From assembly GCA_964591455.1 (NCBI GenBank), contig CAZQDZ010000011.1:51573-115572 (forward strand): DNA of 64,000 nt. Direction: 5' to 3'. The notes under the pieces were generated by a model, which had not been told where the DNA came from, ran no database searches, and was given only the letters and a program-made list of their open reading frames with translations. Positions 18,440 to 28,051 of this stretch are shown here, piece after piece. A program made the position numbers and the translations under genes. Every line of letters begins with the position of its first letter. The stretch's first letter is position 1. This DNA is from RFSX01 sp964591455 (GTDB taxonomy: Bacteria > Bacteroidota > Bacteroidia > Chitinophagales > Saprospiraceae).

Positions 18440-19210
18440 TTAATACCTCAAACGCCAAAAAGGATTTTTTCTACCTTCTATACTTTCAGCGATATACTTT
18501 TCTATTTTCTGATCCAGCTCAGCATAGGTAATCTTTTTACCCTTCATCTTTTTAGGGAAAGGGAGTTCGTCCAAAGGTGTTTCCATATCTAACTTGGTTG
18601 CCGTAATTACCGCATCACCTGCGTTGATATCTAATTCTAAGATCATGCCAGGTAACCCACCAAAGCCTTCAGGACCGCCAAATACTGGAATGGCATCAGT
18701 AAACCATGCATGAATTGTTTGACCTTTTGCTTTGTTCGTTGTCTCAGCTTTCATACATAGATAACCCTGAATCTCTTTAATTTCATTGAGTATCTTCCAT
18801 TTGATTCTTGGCGTCTCTTCTTCTATAAGAAAAGTCTGTCCCATCTCTTCTCTCAGGTCTTTGGACTTCTTTTCTTTAAGGTCTCGGAGGACTATAAATT
18901 CATCTTTCCTCCATGAAAAATCAGTCCCTACCTCATCTTCTTTTTCTGTATAGATTGTCTTGTTATCTTTAAAATAGAGATTGTATTTGTCACCTTCATA
19001 ATCATCCATACTACCCCAGGTGAGATTGATACGATCTTTTTCTGCTTGATCTAAGTATGATAATTTAGACATGATAGATGTCCAATCTGTCTTTCTGTTG
19101 TAAGTGATGATGCCTTCACCGGATTGGGAGATACATACCGAACTTAGGCAACAAAATACGAGTAGCAAGGTCGACAACTTAGTGATACTATAGAAACGCA
19201 AATGTGTCAT
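18440..19210 (-). CDS. GLPGLI family protein
   Basis: 256 residues with a signal peptide ending near VCISQ. The diagnostic motif appears as GGPEGFGGLPGMILEL, a slight variant of GLPGLI. Upstream, IHAWFTDAIPVFGG matches the family's W-x-T-x-x-I-P-x-x-x-G-P segment. The C-terminus ends with NPFWRLRY. GLPGLI proteins are secreted or periplasmic Bacteroidota proteins of unknown function, often encoded next to TonB-type receptors; here the receptor gene lies 40 bp upstream in the same direction. Involvement in a metal or peptide response is a suggestion from context only. Confidence 0.92.
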   Translation of the reverse strand: MTHLRFYSITKLSTLLLVFCCLSSVCISQSGEGIITYNRKTDWTSIMSKLSYLDQAEKDRINLTWGSMDDYEGDKYNLYFKDNKTIYTEKEDEVGTDFSWRKDEFIVLRDLKEKKSKDLREEMGQTFLIEEETPRIKWKILNEIKEIQGYLCMKAETTNKAKGQTIHAWFTDAIPVFGGPEGFGGLPGMILELDINAGDAVITATKLDMETPLDELPFPKKMKGKKITYAELDQKIEKYIAESIEGRKNPFWRLRY

Positions 19211-19250
19211 TGTTGTATTTTATAGAAGTGTTTAGCTAAGGATTAAATAT

Positions 19251-22082
19251 TTACCACCAAGAATTTTTTCTCACATCTGACTTCATACCTCTTATATTAA
19301 AAGTGGCGCTGAGCATGCCGTATCGACTGAGAGAAGTGGTTTCTGATTGAGAGACACTGTTGCCAAAGGCACCTAGATTGAATCCTCTGTTCTGGTTCAA
19401 ACCATCATATAAGGAGAACCTTAATTCGAGTTGGTCTTTTTTCATGAATCGTCTGTAAATGGATGCATTCAGTATAGGAATGGTCGTCTCTTGACCAAAT
19501 CTATCATTGCTAAATCTTCTCACATTGTAACTGGTACTCAGAAAGAAACCAGCAAATAATTTGGCATTGACTTCGGTGCCGAATCTGAGTGTCACAATTT
19601 TCTGGTCTTGACTTGTCGCAATATCATAGGTGGTGTTGATTGCTGAATAACTAGAATTAAGATAGATTGAATAATCTTTAGATGGTGTGATATCTATTCT
19701 TAGTGAAGGACTATGTGAATTGACTCTTGTATTATTCTCTTCTCCATTGATAAATGATGGTCTGATATTATTAGAGAACGAATAATTCACTCTGAATTTC
19801 AATTTGTTCTTTATAATTGGAAGCGAAAAGTAGGACCAAACAGATGCGGTCCTTCCACCTGATACATTGATTGGATTTACGCGAGTCACCAGCCTTTCAT
19901 CTACTGTCTGGTTAGTAGAGAATTGCGACTCATGAATGCTGTAACTGGCATTGGCACTTATACGCAAATCTATAGATGGAAAGTTATTACTTATATATGT
20001 AGAAAATCTATTTTCCACCTCAGGCGTTAGCTCAGGATTCCCTTCACGTATATATAAGGGGTTAATATTATTTACCAGTGGCTGAAGGTCAGTAATGGAA
20101 GGTTCATTAGGATTTCTAGTGAAATCAAAATCTATATAAAGATTTCTAGCCGGATTCAGCTCCACAGAAAAATAAGGTATAAAGGAATCAAATGTTCTGT
20201 TCACTTCACCTAACTGCTCATTCGTCACATTAGATGTGAATGTGCCTAGTAAATCAAATCTTTGATACCCACCGCCTAAGGTGACATTGGTGCCATTAGC
20301 AGAGTAACGTAGAGATGCACCTGTTCTATTGAATCTGATAGTGTTATCGTAAGTTCTACTCAAGTCCACATTGGCTACCTCCTGATTATCTATAAGGTCA
20401 TTAACAATTCTGTCTCCAGATTCATTTCTATTTCTAAAGTTATAGAAGGTCTGGAGTACGAATTTTTTGCCAAGGGGTTCTACATACAAAGCATTGGCTT
20501 TATATAATACTTTGTTGGCATCATTGAGATTATCTTGGTTCATATCTAGGATGTCTTCACTCCCGGATTCTGGGGAAGTAAAGATGGTCCTGGATTCCTG
20601 CGTCCAATCTTCTTCTAAGGCTGTAGAAAGTGCAGAGACATTAAGACCCATAGCTCTACCTTTCTTTTTAAATTTCTTTCTGAATACAAGTAGGCCATCC
20701 ACGAGTGAACCCGTTGTGTTAGAATTATTACTGAAGACAGTATTGCTTATATCTTGTCCATCTCGCTGTAAGTTAGATACACTGCTGTACAGCTCATTAT
20801 TATCGATGTAAGCACCAGATACATCAAGCTTAATCGTATGAAGACTATCCAGTTCTTTTTCGAAAGTCACCTCCGCTCTATGTCCTCGAGAAATGTCATC
20901 ATTAGAACTGTTCATATCCTGACTCTGGGTGAAATTCTGGAAGAACCTGTCTTCTATTCTGTCAGTTTCATTTGTCAGTCCATTTTGATTATAGTAGTAG
21001 ACAGAGTTTATTTTGGTTTTGTTATGGTCATAGTTGAAATTAATACCACCGCTATAATTCTCAGGAAATCCTGTTCTCTCGCCACTAAAAAATAGATTTT
21101 GTATAGTAGACTCAATGCCTAAATCACCTCCGCCCCAGGATATATAGTGACCTGAGCTTCCACCAAAACCATAGTCCGTACTTCCTCCATTACCCCAGGT
21201 ATTGGATCCTAAAAAATCTTGGTAATCATCCCAGCCTAAGCCATTCCGTCCGGTGTTATTTCCTACGCCAACTAAGCTGAATTGTATCTTATCATTGAAT
21301 TTATTATAGTTGCCTTTCAGCTCTGCTCTGCTTCTGTCACCTATCCCTGCCACAACTTTACCAAACCCTCCTTTTTTGAATTCATCTTTCATCTCTAGAT
21401 TCATTGTCTTGTCTTGAGAGGAGGTAGAGGCGCCAGTTATTTCCTGCTCTTCTGTCTTAGAGTCAAAGACTTGAACTTTCGAGATGCCTTCTGCGGGTAG
21501 ATTCTTTGTGGCAGCCTGTGTATTATTACCGAAAAATGATTTGCCGTCTACAGTAACTTGGGTAATATCCTTTCCATCAGAAGTGATAGACCCATCAGAC
21601 TCCACTTCTATGCCTGGAAGCCTTCTTAGTAGTTCCTCTACGGATGAGCCCTCAGGAACCTGAAATGTGGAGGCATCATATTCTATGGTGTCCCCTTTCA
21701 TTTTGATAGGCGCCTTAGCTGCTTTGATAACGACCTCCATGAGTTCTTCTGCTAACTCTGACATCTTCAGCGTACCCAGGTTGATATCCGAGCCATCTGA
21801 ACTGCTCGCATTGACCGTTACTGGGACATATCCTATGTAGGTTGTTTTTACCAGATGATTGCCAGGAGGCACATTCTTAAATCTGAATGATCCATCTAGC
21901 TCTGACTGGGTAAAATCTAACATCGTAGAATCAGTAGCTTCTAGTAATAATACAGTAGAGGCGATGAGCGCATTACCGAGGGTGTCTTCTACGACACCTT
22001 TGATTTTGTAGTCTTGGCCTAGTAGGCTGAAAGAACATAATGCAAAAAGGGCAAGCGTAAGCTGAAGTCGTTTTGATAACAT
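19251..22082 (-). CDS. Outer-membrane beta-barrel TonB-receptor-like protein with N-terminal carboxypeptidase-regulatory domain
   Basis: 943 residues. A signal peptide ending near LLGQ is followed by a carboxypeptidase D regulatory-like domain (about 25-105; IKGVVEDTLGNALIAST and PPGNHLVKTTYIGYVPV). A plug-like domain follows (about 120-210; FQVPEGSSVEELLRRLPGIE and VTVDGKSFFGN), then a long barrel rich in alternating aromatic strands. This is the outer membrane beta-barrel family found beside GLPGLI genes. It probably transports or senses a small ligand across the outer membrane; the ligand is not visible from sequence. The protein ends in a Trp pair rather than Phe. Confidence 0.85.
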   Translation of the reverse strand: MLSKRLQLTLALFALCSFSLLGQDYKIKGVVEDTLGNALIASTVLLLEATDSTMLDFTQSELDGSFRFKNVPPGNHLVKTTYIGYVPVTVNASSSDGSDINLGTLKMSELAEELMEVVIKAAKAPIKMKGDTIEYDASTFQVPEGSSVEELLRRLPGIEVESDGSITSDGKDITQVTVDGKSFFGNNTQAATKNLPAEGISKVQVFDSKTEEQEITGASTSSQDKTMNLEMKDEFKKGGFGKVVAGIGDRSRAELKGNYNKFNDKIQFSLVGVGNNTGRNGLGWDDYQDFLGSNTWGNGGSTDYGFGGSSGHYISWGGGDLGIESTIQNLFFSGERTGFPENYSGGINFNYDHNKTKINSVYYYNQNGLTNETDRIEDRFFQNFTQSQDMNSSNDDISRGHRAEVTFEKELDSLHTIKLDVSGAYIDNNELYSSVSNLQRDGQDISNTVFSNNSNTTGSLVDGLLVFRKKFKKKGRAMGLNVSALSTALEEDWTQESRTIFTSPESGSEDILDMNQDNLNDANKVLYKANALYVEPLGKKFVLQTFYNFRNRNESGDRIVNDLIDNQEVANVDLSRTYDNTIRFNRTGASLRYSANGTNVTLGGGYQRFDLLGTFTSNVTNEQLGEVNRTFDSFIPYFSVELNPARNLYIDFDFTRNPNEPSITDLQPLVNNINPLYIREGNPELTPEVENRFSTYISNNFPSIDLRISANASYSIHESQFSTNQTVDERLVTRVNPINVSGGRTASVWSYFSLPIIKNKLKFRVNYSFSNNIRPSFINGEENNTRVNSHSPSLRIDITPSKDYSIYLNSSYSAINTTYDIATSQDQKIVTLRFGTEVNAKLFAGFFLSTSYNVRRFSNDRFGQETTIPILNASIYRRFMKKDQLELRFSLYDGLNQNRGFNLGAFGNSVSQSETTSLSRYGMLSATFNIRGMKSDVRKNSWW

Positions 22083-22359
22083 AGATGATGCGGTTGAGTA
22101 ATCTTATGAATTTGTTTCGATGATGGAAATGTAAAGTAAATGGTAGTACTGTTTATTTGAGTCTAGGTGAATACTTTATGACAACTTTAATATTATAAAA
22201 ATAGTGTACCAAGAGTCATTTTGTTTTCATTTCTCGATGAGCATAGGGATTTATTGGATGGAACGGTAATCCTTATTCATCTCCTTATCTCGTATTGAGA
22301 CAGGCATTATGCCAGGGCCTCACCTATTATTAATAATGAACACTCCTCCTTATGCAGAA

Positions 22360-25300
22360 TTATCTGTTTATAACTAATCTTTCGACGAAGCTATAATTGG
22401 AGTCATTTCCCTTTATTACAAGTAAGTAGATGCCGGAATTGAGGTCTAGGATACTAAGATGCTTCACATTGTTCTGTGATAAGATCAACTGGCCATTCAT
22501 ATTATACAAAACGACCTGGTAGTTATCTAGACCATTTATATCTATATATAATAACTCCTTGGCAGGATTAGGAAATATATCTATCGTCGGATTTTGAATT
22601 TCAGTTGTGGATGTTATCAAGTCGTTGCCATCACAGTCTTCGTCTACATTATTATTTGGAATTTCTTCTGCCCCTGGATTTATATTAGGATTGTTGTCAT
22701 CGCAGTCGTCTGAGATTAAATAGCCGTCTTGGTCAAGATCATCTTCTAGGGAATTGGCATTACAATCATCGTCTATGCCATTATATGGAATTTCATCTAC
22801 TCCTGGGTTAATGTTGGGATCGTTGTCATCACAATCAGTGGTGCTAAAAAAACCATCCTTATCAAGGTCTTGTACTAATGTTACATCAACAATATTGGTA
22901 ATAATTGGGTCATTAAAGTCAAAGAAAATTTCTGCTTGGTTATTGACGATGTCTTCAATCAATATTGATTCCTTGAGTTCTATTTGATACTTAATATAGC
23001 CCTGAGATAATTCTAAATTAGCTGTACTGTCTACCAGATTTATATTATCAAAGGTAAATTCTATCAATCGATCATCACTAAATGACCAATCATAGTTATG
23101 TGAAGAGACACCTGGGTTTATAGAAGAAAAATCTAAAAAAGGATCAAATTGATTCAAGATAACTACATTAAAAGCTGTGTCTGACCCTGTGTTTTGAAAT
23201 CTAATCATATATTCCAATCGTTCTCCTTTTTCTATATATTTTTCGCCTTCTATTCCATCAACATATACAGTGATATCATTGGGGTCAAATGACCCAACAT
23301 TAAAATCAGTTTGTTTAGAAGAATATACCGAAGAGTCACAAAACATTTCATTTTCTAAGTTTAACTCAATGCTGTGTGACATACCTAATGAGGATTGACA
23401 GGAAACAAGAAAAAAGACATCAAATTGATAACATTCATTTGGTTTCAATTCAGGAATTGATGCAATAATCTTATTTCTATTAATAGAAATGACATTAAGT
23501 GTAGTCTCTATATTTTCGAAGAAAGTATCTAAGGTAATTTCAGCAATGGATTCCTCCATTACTAAGTTACCTCTATTGCATATTTGACTACTATATCGAT
23601 TATTAAAACACCTTCTAAGGAATGGGGTAGCAAAATCTGATTCTATTTCTATGCAACTATTATTTATCTGTATTGGAATTTCAAGAAGAATAGAGTCATT
23701 AGGTTTTGGATCTAATTCTAGTTGCTGAATACATACATTAAATAGAAAAGTATCTAAATCTGGAATAACCTCATACTGCCCACCTTCGAATGCATGCCAG
23801 CGACTAATATTATTAGAAGAAGTCCTAAATGGTTGTTCATTTATATTAATCTTACCTTCTCGTATAGTTTGCTCATCGTCATCTTTAGTGCAATCTCCAT
23901 TATCATCTATGAAGTAAGTTATATTGACTCTGCTGAAGTCATAGAGAGGATCTTTGGTTCTTAATATCCCATCTCCGTAAGTGGAAATGTAGATATGGCC
24001 ATCGTAGGATGTACTAATGTCAGTAACTTCAAAAATTATGTGACTGTCATCTGGAGTAATATCAACCAATTCGAAAGTCTCTGATTTAACCAGATAAACA
24101 TAATTCTTGTTAAAACAATTAATAAATAATGTAAGGTCTCCAAACGAGTTTGTTTCTAAATTTACTCCTGCAAATTCAAGTGGTAGTTGTATTCTTGTCC
24201 AGGTTATGCCTTTGTCTTCTGATACAGATATAACTTTTTCTAAGGATGTGTAGATATAAATCAATGGATTATTCCAACCTGTAACTATTGTAGAGATAGG
24301 AGTTTCATATCCTGAAAATAACAATGATGATCGGAACTCGGACGTTGCCAAATTATAATAATGAAAATCAAATCTTTGAGTTATAACTATTTCGGCAGGA
24401 GATAAGAGATCAAAGTTCTCTGCGTCAAATTCGACATCCAATTGAATTAATTCTTCAGGTAATGTGTCCTGTCGTAGTATTGTTCCAAATCTATCAAATA
24501 CTGTAAGAATATTATCTTCAGAAAGTCCATATCCAAAGTCTTCTTTGATGTCAATAAATGAAGTAACTGAATTTACTTCACTAATAATAGTCCAAGCACT
24601 ATCTCTGTTATTTCTGTGAAGTATAAATCTAGCCGTTAATCCGATTGCATTACCATCGGGGTAGTATTTAATATCATTGATTCCTCTTCCTTCTAATCTT
24701 GCAAGATTGATTTCTTGTGTTATTGGATCATAGGTATATGTTCCTGAGCAATCCGCAAAATACCTTTCATCATTTCTGCTTGATTCTACAGTTCTTATAT
24801 CATAATATCCAAGTGATAGACTCTGCTCTTTAGTTGGAAGAAAGTTTTCAGAGTAAAAAATAGCATCATACTCGAAGCATTCAATTTTGCCGATTTCATA
24901 TATGTCATTGCCACGCATAGCCAGAAATTCTCCAGTTAGTGAAAATCTAATAGTATCGGAGGTGAGGCCTAAGTCTTCTGATATTATTAATCTTGAAGAT
25001 TCAAACCTTAGCCATCTGCCCTCGCTAATTTCATGTATTTCTCCCCAACCAGTGTCAGTCCAGTTACGACCCCCGTCATTGGATTGCATACCTGCTCCAT
25101 ATAGTATGCCGTTGAGATAAGTTATATTAGAAAACCGAATTACCGGAGTCTCAATTTCTTCTGAAAAAAAACTAAAATCAGAACTAAATTCTATAATCGC
25201 GAAATTGCCACTTCTATATACTAAATAATTAAATTCATTATCTCCAATAATTATATCATATATGGTTCCACCAATTGCCTTCTCTGCTATAATTTCCCAA

Positions 25301-25740
25301 TTTCTATTTAGCAGAAATAATGTGGAATTTGATAGTATAATAGAATTTCCGTTTTCTAAGAATAAAAATTTCTTTATGCTAGATAGAGGGCTGGGTAGCA
25401 TGTAAATTTTGGTTAACGATAGTGAGATTTCATCAAATTCGTATATGCCTGTATTAAGATTTAGATAGATTTTACCATCTTGTTCTGCTACTTGTGATCC
25501 AGATAAGTTGGGGTTAATTTCGTCAGTGGTGAGTTCTTGCCAAGAACAGCCGTTATCCAAAGAGGTAAATAACTTATGATGGCCAGCTGGTGTCCCAAAT
25601 AATATGCCATTTGATGAGCAATCAATTGTAGAAAATCCTTCACGTTTTCCACCTTCTATTCGCTCCCATTCAATAGATTGACAAATAGAAACATTTATAG
25701 AGAAGAGCAAAACTAGAAAAGTAACAGCGAGAAATCTCAT
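22360..25740 (-). CDS. T9SS type A sorting domain protein with beta-propeller, DUF7619-like domain and MopE-type metal-binding repeats
   Basis: 1126 residues, secreted. A signal peptide ends near VSICQ. The first 600 residues look like BNR or sortilin-type propeller strands (FTSLDNGCSWQEL, MQSNDGGRNWTDTGW, SVSEDKGITWTRI). Then comes a conserved Bacteroidota domain around SFDPNDITVYVDG and LEYMIRFQNTGSDTAFNVV, ending with AEIFFDFNDPIITN (DUF7619-like). Two MopE-like motifs follow (about residues 963-1040): D-x-D-G-x-x-x-x-x-D-C-D-D-N-D-P-N-I-N-P-G with G-I-D-D-D-C and V-D-E-D-C-D. The C-terminus has a sorting domain starting at IDIFPNPAKELLYI. It should be exported by T9SS and anchored or released at the surface. 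Confidence 0.85.
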   Translation of the reverse strand: MRFLAVTFLVLLFSINVSICQSIEWERIEGGKREGFSTIDCSSNGILFGTPAGHHKLFTSLDNGCSWQELTTDEINPNLSGSQVAEQDGKIYLNLNTGIYEFDEISLSLTKIYMLPSPLSSIKKFLFLENGNSIILSNSTLFLLNRNWEIIAEKAIGGTIYDIIIGDNEFNYLVYRSGNFAIIEFSSDFSFFSEEIETPVIRFSNITYLNGILYGAGMQSNDGGRNWTDTGWGEIHEISEGRWLRFESSRLIISEDLGLTSDTIRFSLTGEFLAMRGNDIYEIGKIECFEYDAIFYSENFLPTKEQSLSLGYYDIRTVESSRNDERYFADCSGTYTYDPITQEINLARLEGRGINDIKYYPDGNAIGLTARFILHRNNRDSAWTIISEVNSVTSFIDIKEDFGYGLSEDNILTVFDRFGTILRQDTLPEELIQLDVEFDAENFDLLSPAEIVITQRFDFHYYNLATSEFRSSLLFSGYETPISTIVTGWNNPLIYIYTSLEKVISVSEDKGITWTRIQLPLEFAGVNLETNSFGDLTLFINCFNKNYVYLVKSETFELVDITPDDSHIIFEVTDISTSYDGHIYISTYGDGILRTKDPLYDFSRVNITYFIDDNGDCTKDDDEQTIREGKININEQPFRTSSNNISRWHAFEGGQYEVIPDLDTFLFNVCIQQLELDPKPNDSILLEIPIQINNSCIEIESDFATPFLRRCFNNRYSSQICNRGNLVMEESIAEITLDTFFENIETTLNVISINRNKIIASIPELKPNECYQFDVFFLVSCQSSLGMSHSIELNLENEMFCDSSVYSSKQTDFNVGSFDPNDITVYVDGIEGEKYIEKGERLEYMIRFQNTGSDTAFNVVILNQFDPFLDFSSINPGVSSHNYDWSFSDDRLIEFTFDNINLVDSTANLELSQGYIKYQIELKESILIEDIVNNQAEIFFDFNDPIITNIVDVTLVQDLDKDGFFSTTDCDDNDPNINPGVDEIPYNGIDDDCNANSLEDDLDQDGYLISDDCDDNNPNINPGAEEIPNNNVDEDCDGNDLITSTTEIQNPTIDIFPNPAKELLYIDINGLDNYQVVLYNMNGQLILSQNNVKHLSILDLNSGIYLLVIKGNDSNYSFVERLVINR

Positions 25741-25843
25741 GAATGTGAATTACGGTACTTATAGCGTTAAAAAGTTCAATCTAATATAATCATATCTCTA
25801 ACAATTGTTCTTTGATATCTAAGTTTTGACTCTGCGTTGGTCA

Positions 25844-26881
25844 CTAGTCTAATGGATTATCATTCCGATGGGCTTTATACCGTCCCTTGCCAAACTTGGT
25901 CCCGTTAAATGTCATCTTGTCTTTTAGAGCTTCTCGTTCCTCCTTTGGCCTTTGGTTGAATTCCATACATTTAACAGAGCAGGTGTGAGCCATCTCTTCT
26001 CCGCAAGAAGCACACTGTATAAAGAGAATGTGACAAGCGTCATTAGCACAGTTAGTATGATCATCAGAAGGCGCTCCACATTGGTGGCATTTGGAGATAA
26101 TATCTTCAGTTATTCGTTCTCCCAATCTGTCGTCAAAGACAAAGTTCTTTCCGATAAATTTATTCTCTAGTCCCTGCTGTTTTGCTTGCCGAGTGTATTC
26201 GATGATGCCGCCTTCCAGCTGATGCACATTTTCATATCCTTTGTGCTTGAGATAGGCACTGGCTTTTTCGCAGCGGATGCCACCTGTGCAATACATCACA
26301 ATGTTCTTGTCCTTATGCGCTTCCAGCATATCTGAGATGATAGGTAAAGACTCTCTGAAGGTTTCTACGTCAGGTGTGATAGCCCCTTTGAAATGCCCCA
26401 CTTCACTCTCATAATGGTTTCGCATATCGACAATAACGGTATCCTCCTTATCTGCGAGTTGGTTAAATGCCTCGGCGGTTAGGTGGATGCCTCTATTGGT
26501 CACATCAAAGGTTTCATCATCTAGGCCGTCAGCTACTATTTTATACCGCAGCTTGATAACCAGTTTGTAGAATGACTGATCATCGTCTTCTATAGCCTTG
26601 TTGAGCCTAATGCCTTGTAAGAAGGTGATGGTGTTCAGCGCTGCAACCAGTTGAGGTGTATTGTCCTCTGGTATAGATATCTGCGCATTGATGCCTTCCG
26701 AGGAGACATATATTCTCCCGAGCACTTCTATCTCATCCAATAATAGATACAGGTGGTCCCTGAATAGTTGCGGATTGCCAATATGGGCATATTGATAGAA
26801 AGATATGGTGGACCGTGGACGCGGGTCTTGTCCTACTTTTTCTCTAAGAACTTTCTTATCTATTTTGTTATATAACCTCAT
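25844..26881 (-). CDS. trhO: tRNA uridine(34) hydroxylase TrhO (rhodanese domain)
   Basis: 345 residues, no signal peptide. The N-terminal acylphosphatase-like domain (about 20-115) includes YVSSEGINAQIS. The rhodanese domain (about 130-235) has VIVDMRNHYESEVGHFKGA and the catalytic loop CTGGIRC beginning near residue 198. The C-terminal Cys-rich region (CHQCG, CASCGEEMAHTCSVKC) matches the family's zinc-binding tail. TrhO (YceA) uses oxygen to hydroxylate uridine 34 in the wobble position of tRNAs, the first step of the oxygen-dependent cmo5U or mo5U pathway. The length and both domains are intact. It stands alone with divergent or unrelated neighbours. Confidence 0.93.
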   Translation of the reverse strand: MRLYNKIDKKVLREKVGQDPRPRSTISFYQYAHIGNPQLFRDHLYLLLDEIEVLGRIYVSSEGINAQISIPEDNTPQLVAALNTITFLQGIRLNKAIEDDDQSFYKLVIKLRYKIVADGLDDETFDVTNRGIHLTAEAFNQLADKEDTVIVDMRNHYESEVGHFKGAITPDVETFRESLPIISDMLEAHKDKNIVMYCTGGIRCEKASAYLKHKGYENVHQLEGGIIEYTRQAKQQGLENKFIGKNFVFDDRLGERITEDIISKCHQCGAPSDDHTNCANDACHILFIQCASCGEEMAHTCSVKCMEFNQRPKEEREALKDKMTFNGTKFGKGRYKAHRNDNPLD

Positions 26882-27476
26882 GTTCTTTTTGCTCGAATTC
26901 TGAGTTAACTGATATGAGCAGAGAATAGCTATGAGGTGTCATCTAGGCAAGTACTACAGCCATTGATGACCAGATTATAAAAAAAGCTATCCGAGCGCTT
27001 TTGCAGTAAACGTGGATTCAAATTTTGCCCAAAGATATTTAACAATCATTTAGATGGCAAATAAGACTATGATGCATAAGAGATTGGCTATCAATAACTT
27101 AAATTATATATGATGATTTGTTAACTTATTTAAAAAATCATATATAAAAGCCATTAACATTTAATAGATTACATATAGGAAACTTTTTAATAAGTTTTTC
27201 GTTATTATGTTAGTGATGTGGAATGTTATACATACATTCGCATTGTAGAGTGGTCTTACAGCCACTCAAAAAACCAGATAATAGATGCTTTAGCCTCATA
27301 AACAGCTAAAGTGCATCATAAAGACGTAGTTTTCTTATTTTGAGACCTTAGTCGAAAGAGCCTGAGTAATAGTACTTGGGCTTTTCGCATTTTATAGGCT
27401 CAGGTGAATTTCCACTGTATATCACTTTCAGTCCTCTCCCTTACCCTCTATCATACACCCTTTCCTAAGAGGGAAA

Positions 27477-27522
27477 AGCTAAGCTCAAGCCATTATAAAA
27501 AATCATACAAGCGTTTAGGATT
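27477..27522 (+). repeat. Degenerate repeat, copy A
   Basis: The core CTAAGCTCAAGCCATTATAA, then AAAATCATACAAGCGTTTAGG, aligns with 27908-27953 over about 45 bases, with roughly seven differences and one indel. It flanks the structured segment on its left side. Confidence 0.6.
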
Positions 27523-27615
27523 GAGAGTACAAGTTTCGACCAACGGTGTGTCTAATAAATTAAAGGACGTGAGGTTAAGTGGCATGGCGTTAGCGGGGAG
27601 CATGACGTCGAGCCT

Positions 27616-27752
27616 GACGACCGAAAGTGTGGATGACTGAATTTTTCTGATTCATCAGAATGAAAGCAAGTAAACCTTGCTTTCAAGTGAAGGAACCTCA
27701 ACCTCAGTTGAGGATGGGTAGGTATTAGGCATAGTGTAAGCATTCGGTCGTC
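27616..27752 (+). ncRNA. Candidate structured RNA: closed multihelix junction
   Basis: A perfect 10 bp stem joins GACGACCGAA (27616-27625) to TTCGGTCGTC (27743-27752). Inside it are three successive perfect hairpins: TTCTGA-TTCA-TCAGAA (27645-27660), TGAAAGCAAG-TAAAC-CTTGCTTTCA (27661-27685) and CCTCAAC-CTCA-GTTGAGG (27696-27713). Two have four-base loops. A T6 run at 27792-27797 lies downstream. The strand is a guess based on that run; the helices themselves fold on either strand. The sequence resembles no RNA family I can name with confidence. Alternatives are part of a group II intron domain I (a GTGTG lies at 27546) or a palindromic intergenic repeat. Confidence 0.5.
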
Positions 27753-27764
27753 TAGATTTATTGC

Positions 27765-27797
27765 TAGCCCTGTCCTGAGCAACGTCGAAGGGTTTTT
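27765..27797. repeat. Short intergenic element ending in a T run
   Basis: GCCCTGTCCTGAGC, then GTCGAAGGG and six T. The reverse complement, beginning CCCTTCGAC with CTCAGGACAGGGC further on, looks like a short repeat I recognise as widespread between genes in Bacteroidota. Weak CCCT/AGGG pairing plus the T run could terminate plus-strand transcription. Confidence 0.4.
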
Positions 27798-27907
27798 TAT
27801 CAATGAAAAAAGCGAAATGCAATAATGCTAACAAAGCTCTATGATTACATTAAGCGTTAGGGGTTAAGAGCCGAAAATGGAATGGCATTTTTCTTCTCTT
27901 TAAAAAA

Positions 27908-27953
27908 CGCTAGGCTCTAAGCCATTAGAAAAATCATAAAAACGTATAGGATC
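27908..27953 (+). repeat. Degenerate repeat, copy B
   Basis: CTAGGCTCTAAGCCATTAGA, then AAAATCATAAAAACGTATAGG. It matches copy A at 27477-27522 in order and spacing. The distance between copy starts is 431 bp. Confidence 0.6.
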
Positions 27954-27962
27954 TGCTTATCT

Positions 27963-28051
27963 GTCTGAATCCAGATTTACAGGATTATTGGATTTTGAGG
28001 ATTGTATTCCTTTTACTTCATCCTGTACATCTACAAATCCTGACCATCCTC
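27963..28051. repeat. Imperfect palindromic intergenic element
   Basis: The left part reads GATTTACAGGATTATTGGAT then TTTGAGGATT; the right part reads CATCCTGTACATCTACAAAT then CCTGACCATCC. The right half reversed contains TACAGGATG and AGGAT blocks like the left half, so the element is an imperfect inverted repeat of the 'aggattt' type common between Bacteroidota genes. Confidence 0.5.

Noticed and set aside
19251..22082. SusC/SusD-type polysaccharide uptake pair
   Set aside because: The receptor is paired with a GLPGLI gene, and no SusD lipoprotein or glycan-degrading enzyme lies nearby.
27404..27640. 78-codon ORF in the 1.3 kb gap
   Set aside because: No recognisable motif or start signal, and it crosses a hairpin-rich repeat region and part of the candidate RNA.
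27552..27803. 83-codon minus-strand ORF across the structured segment
   Set aside because: Its translation follows the palindromes and shows no protein-like features.
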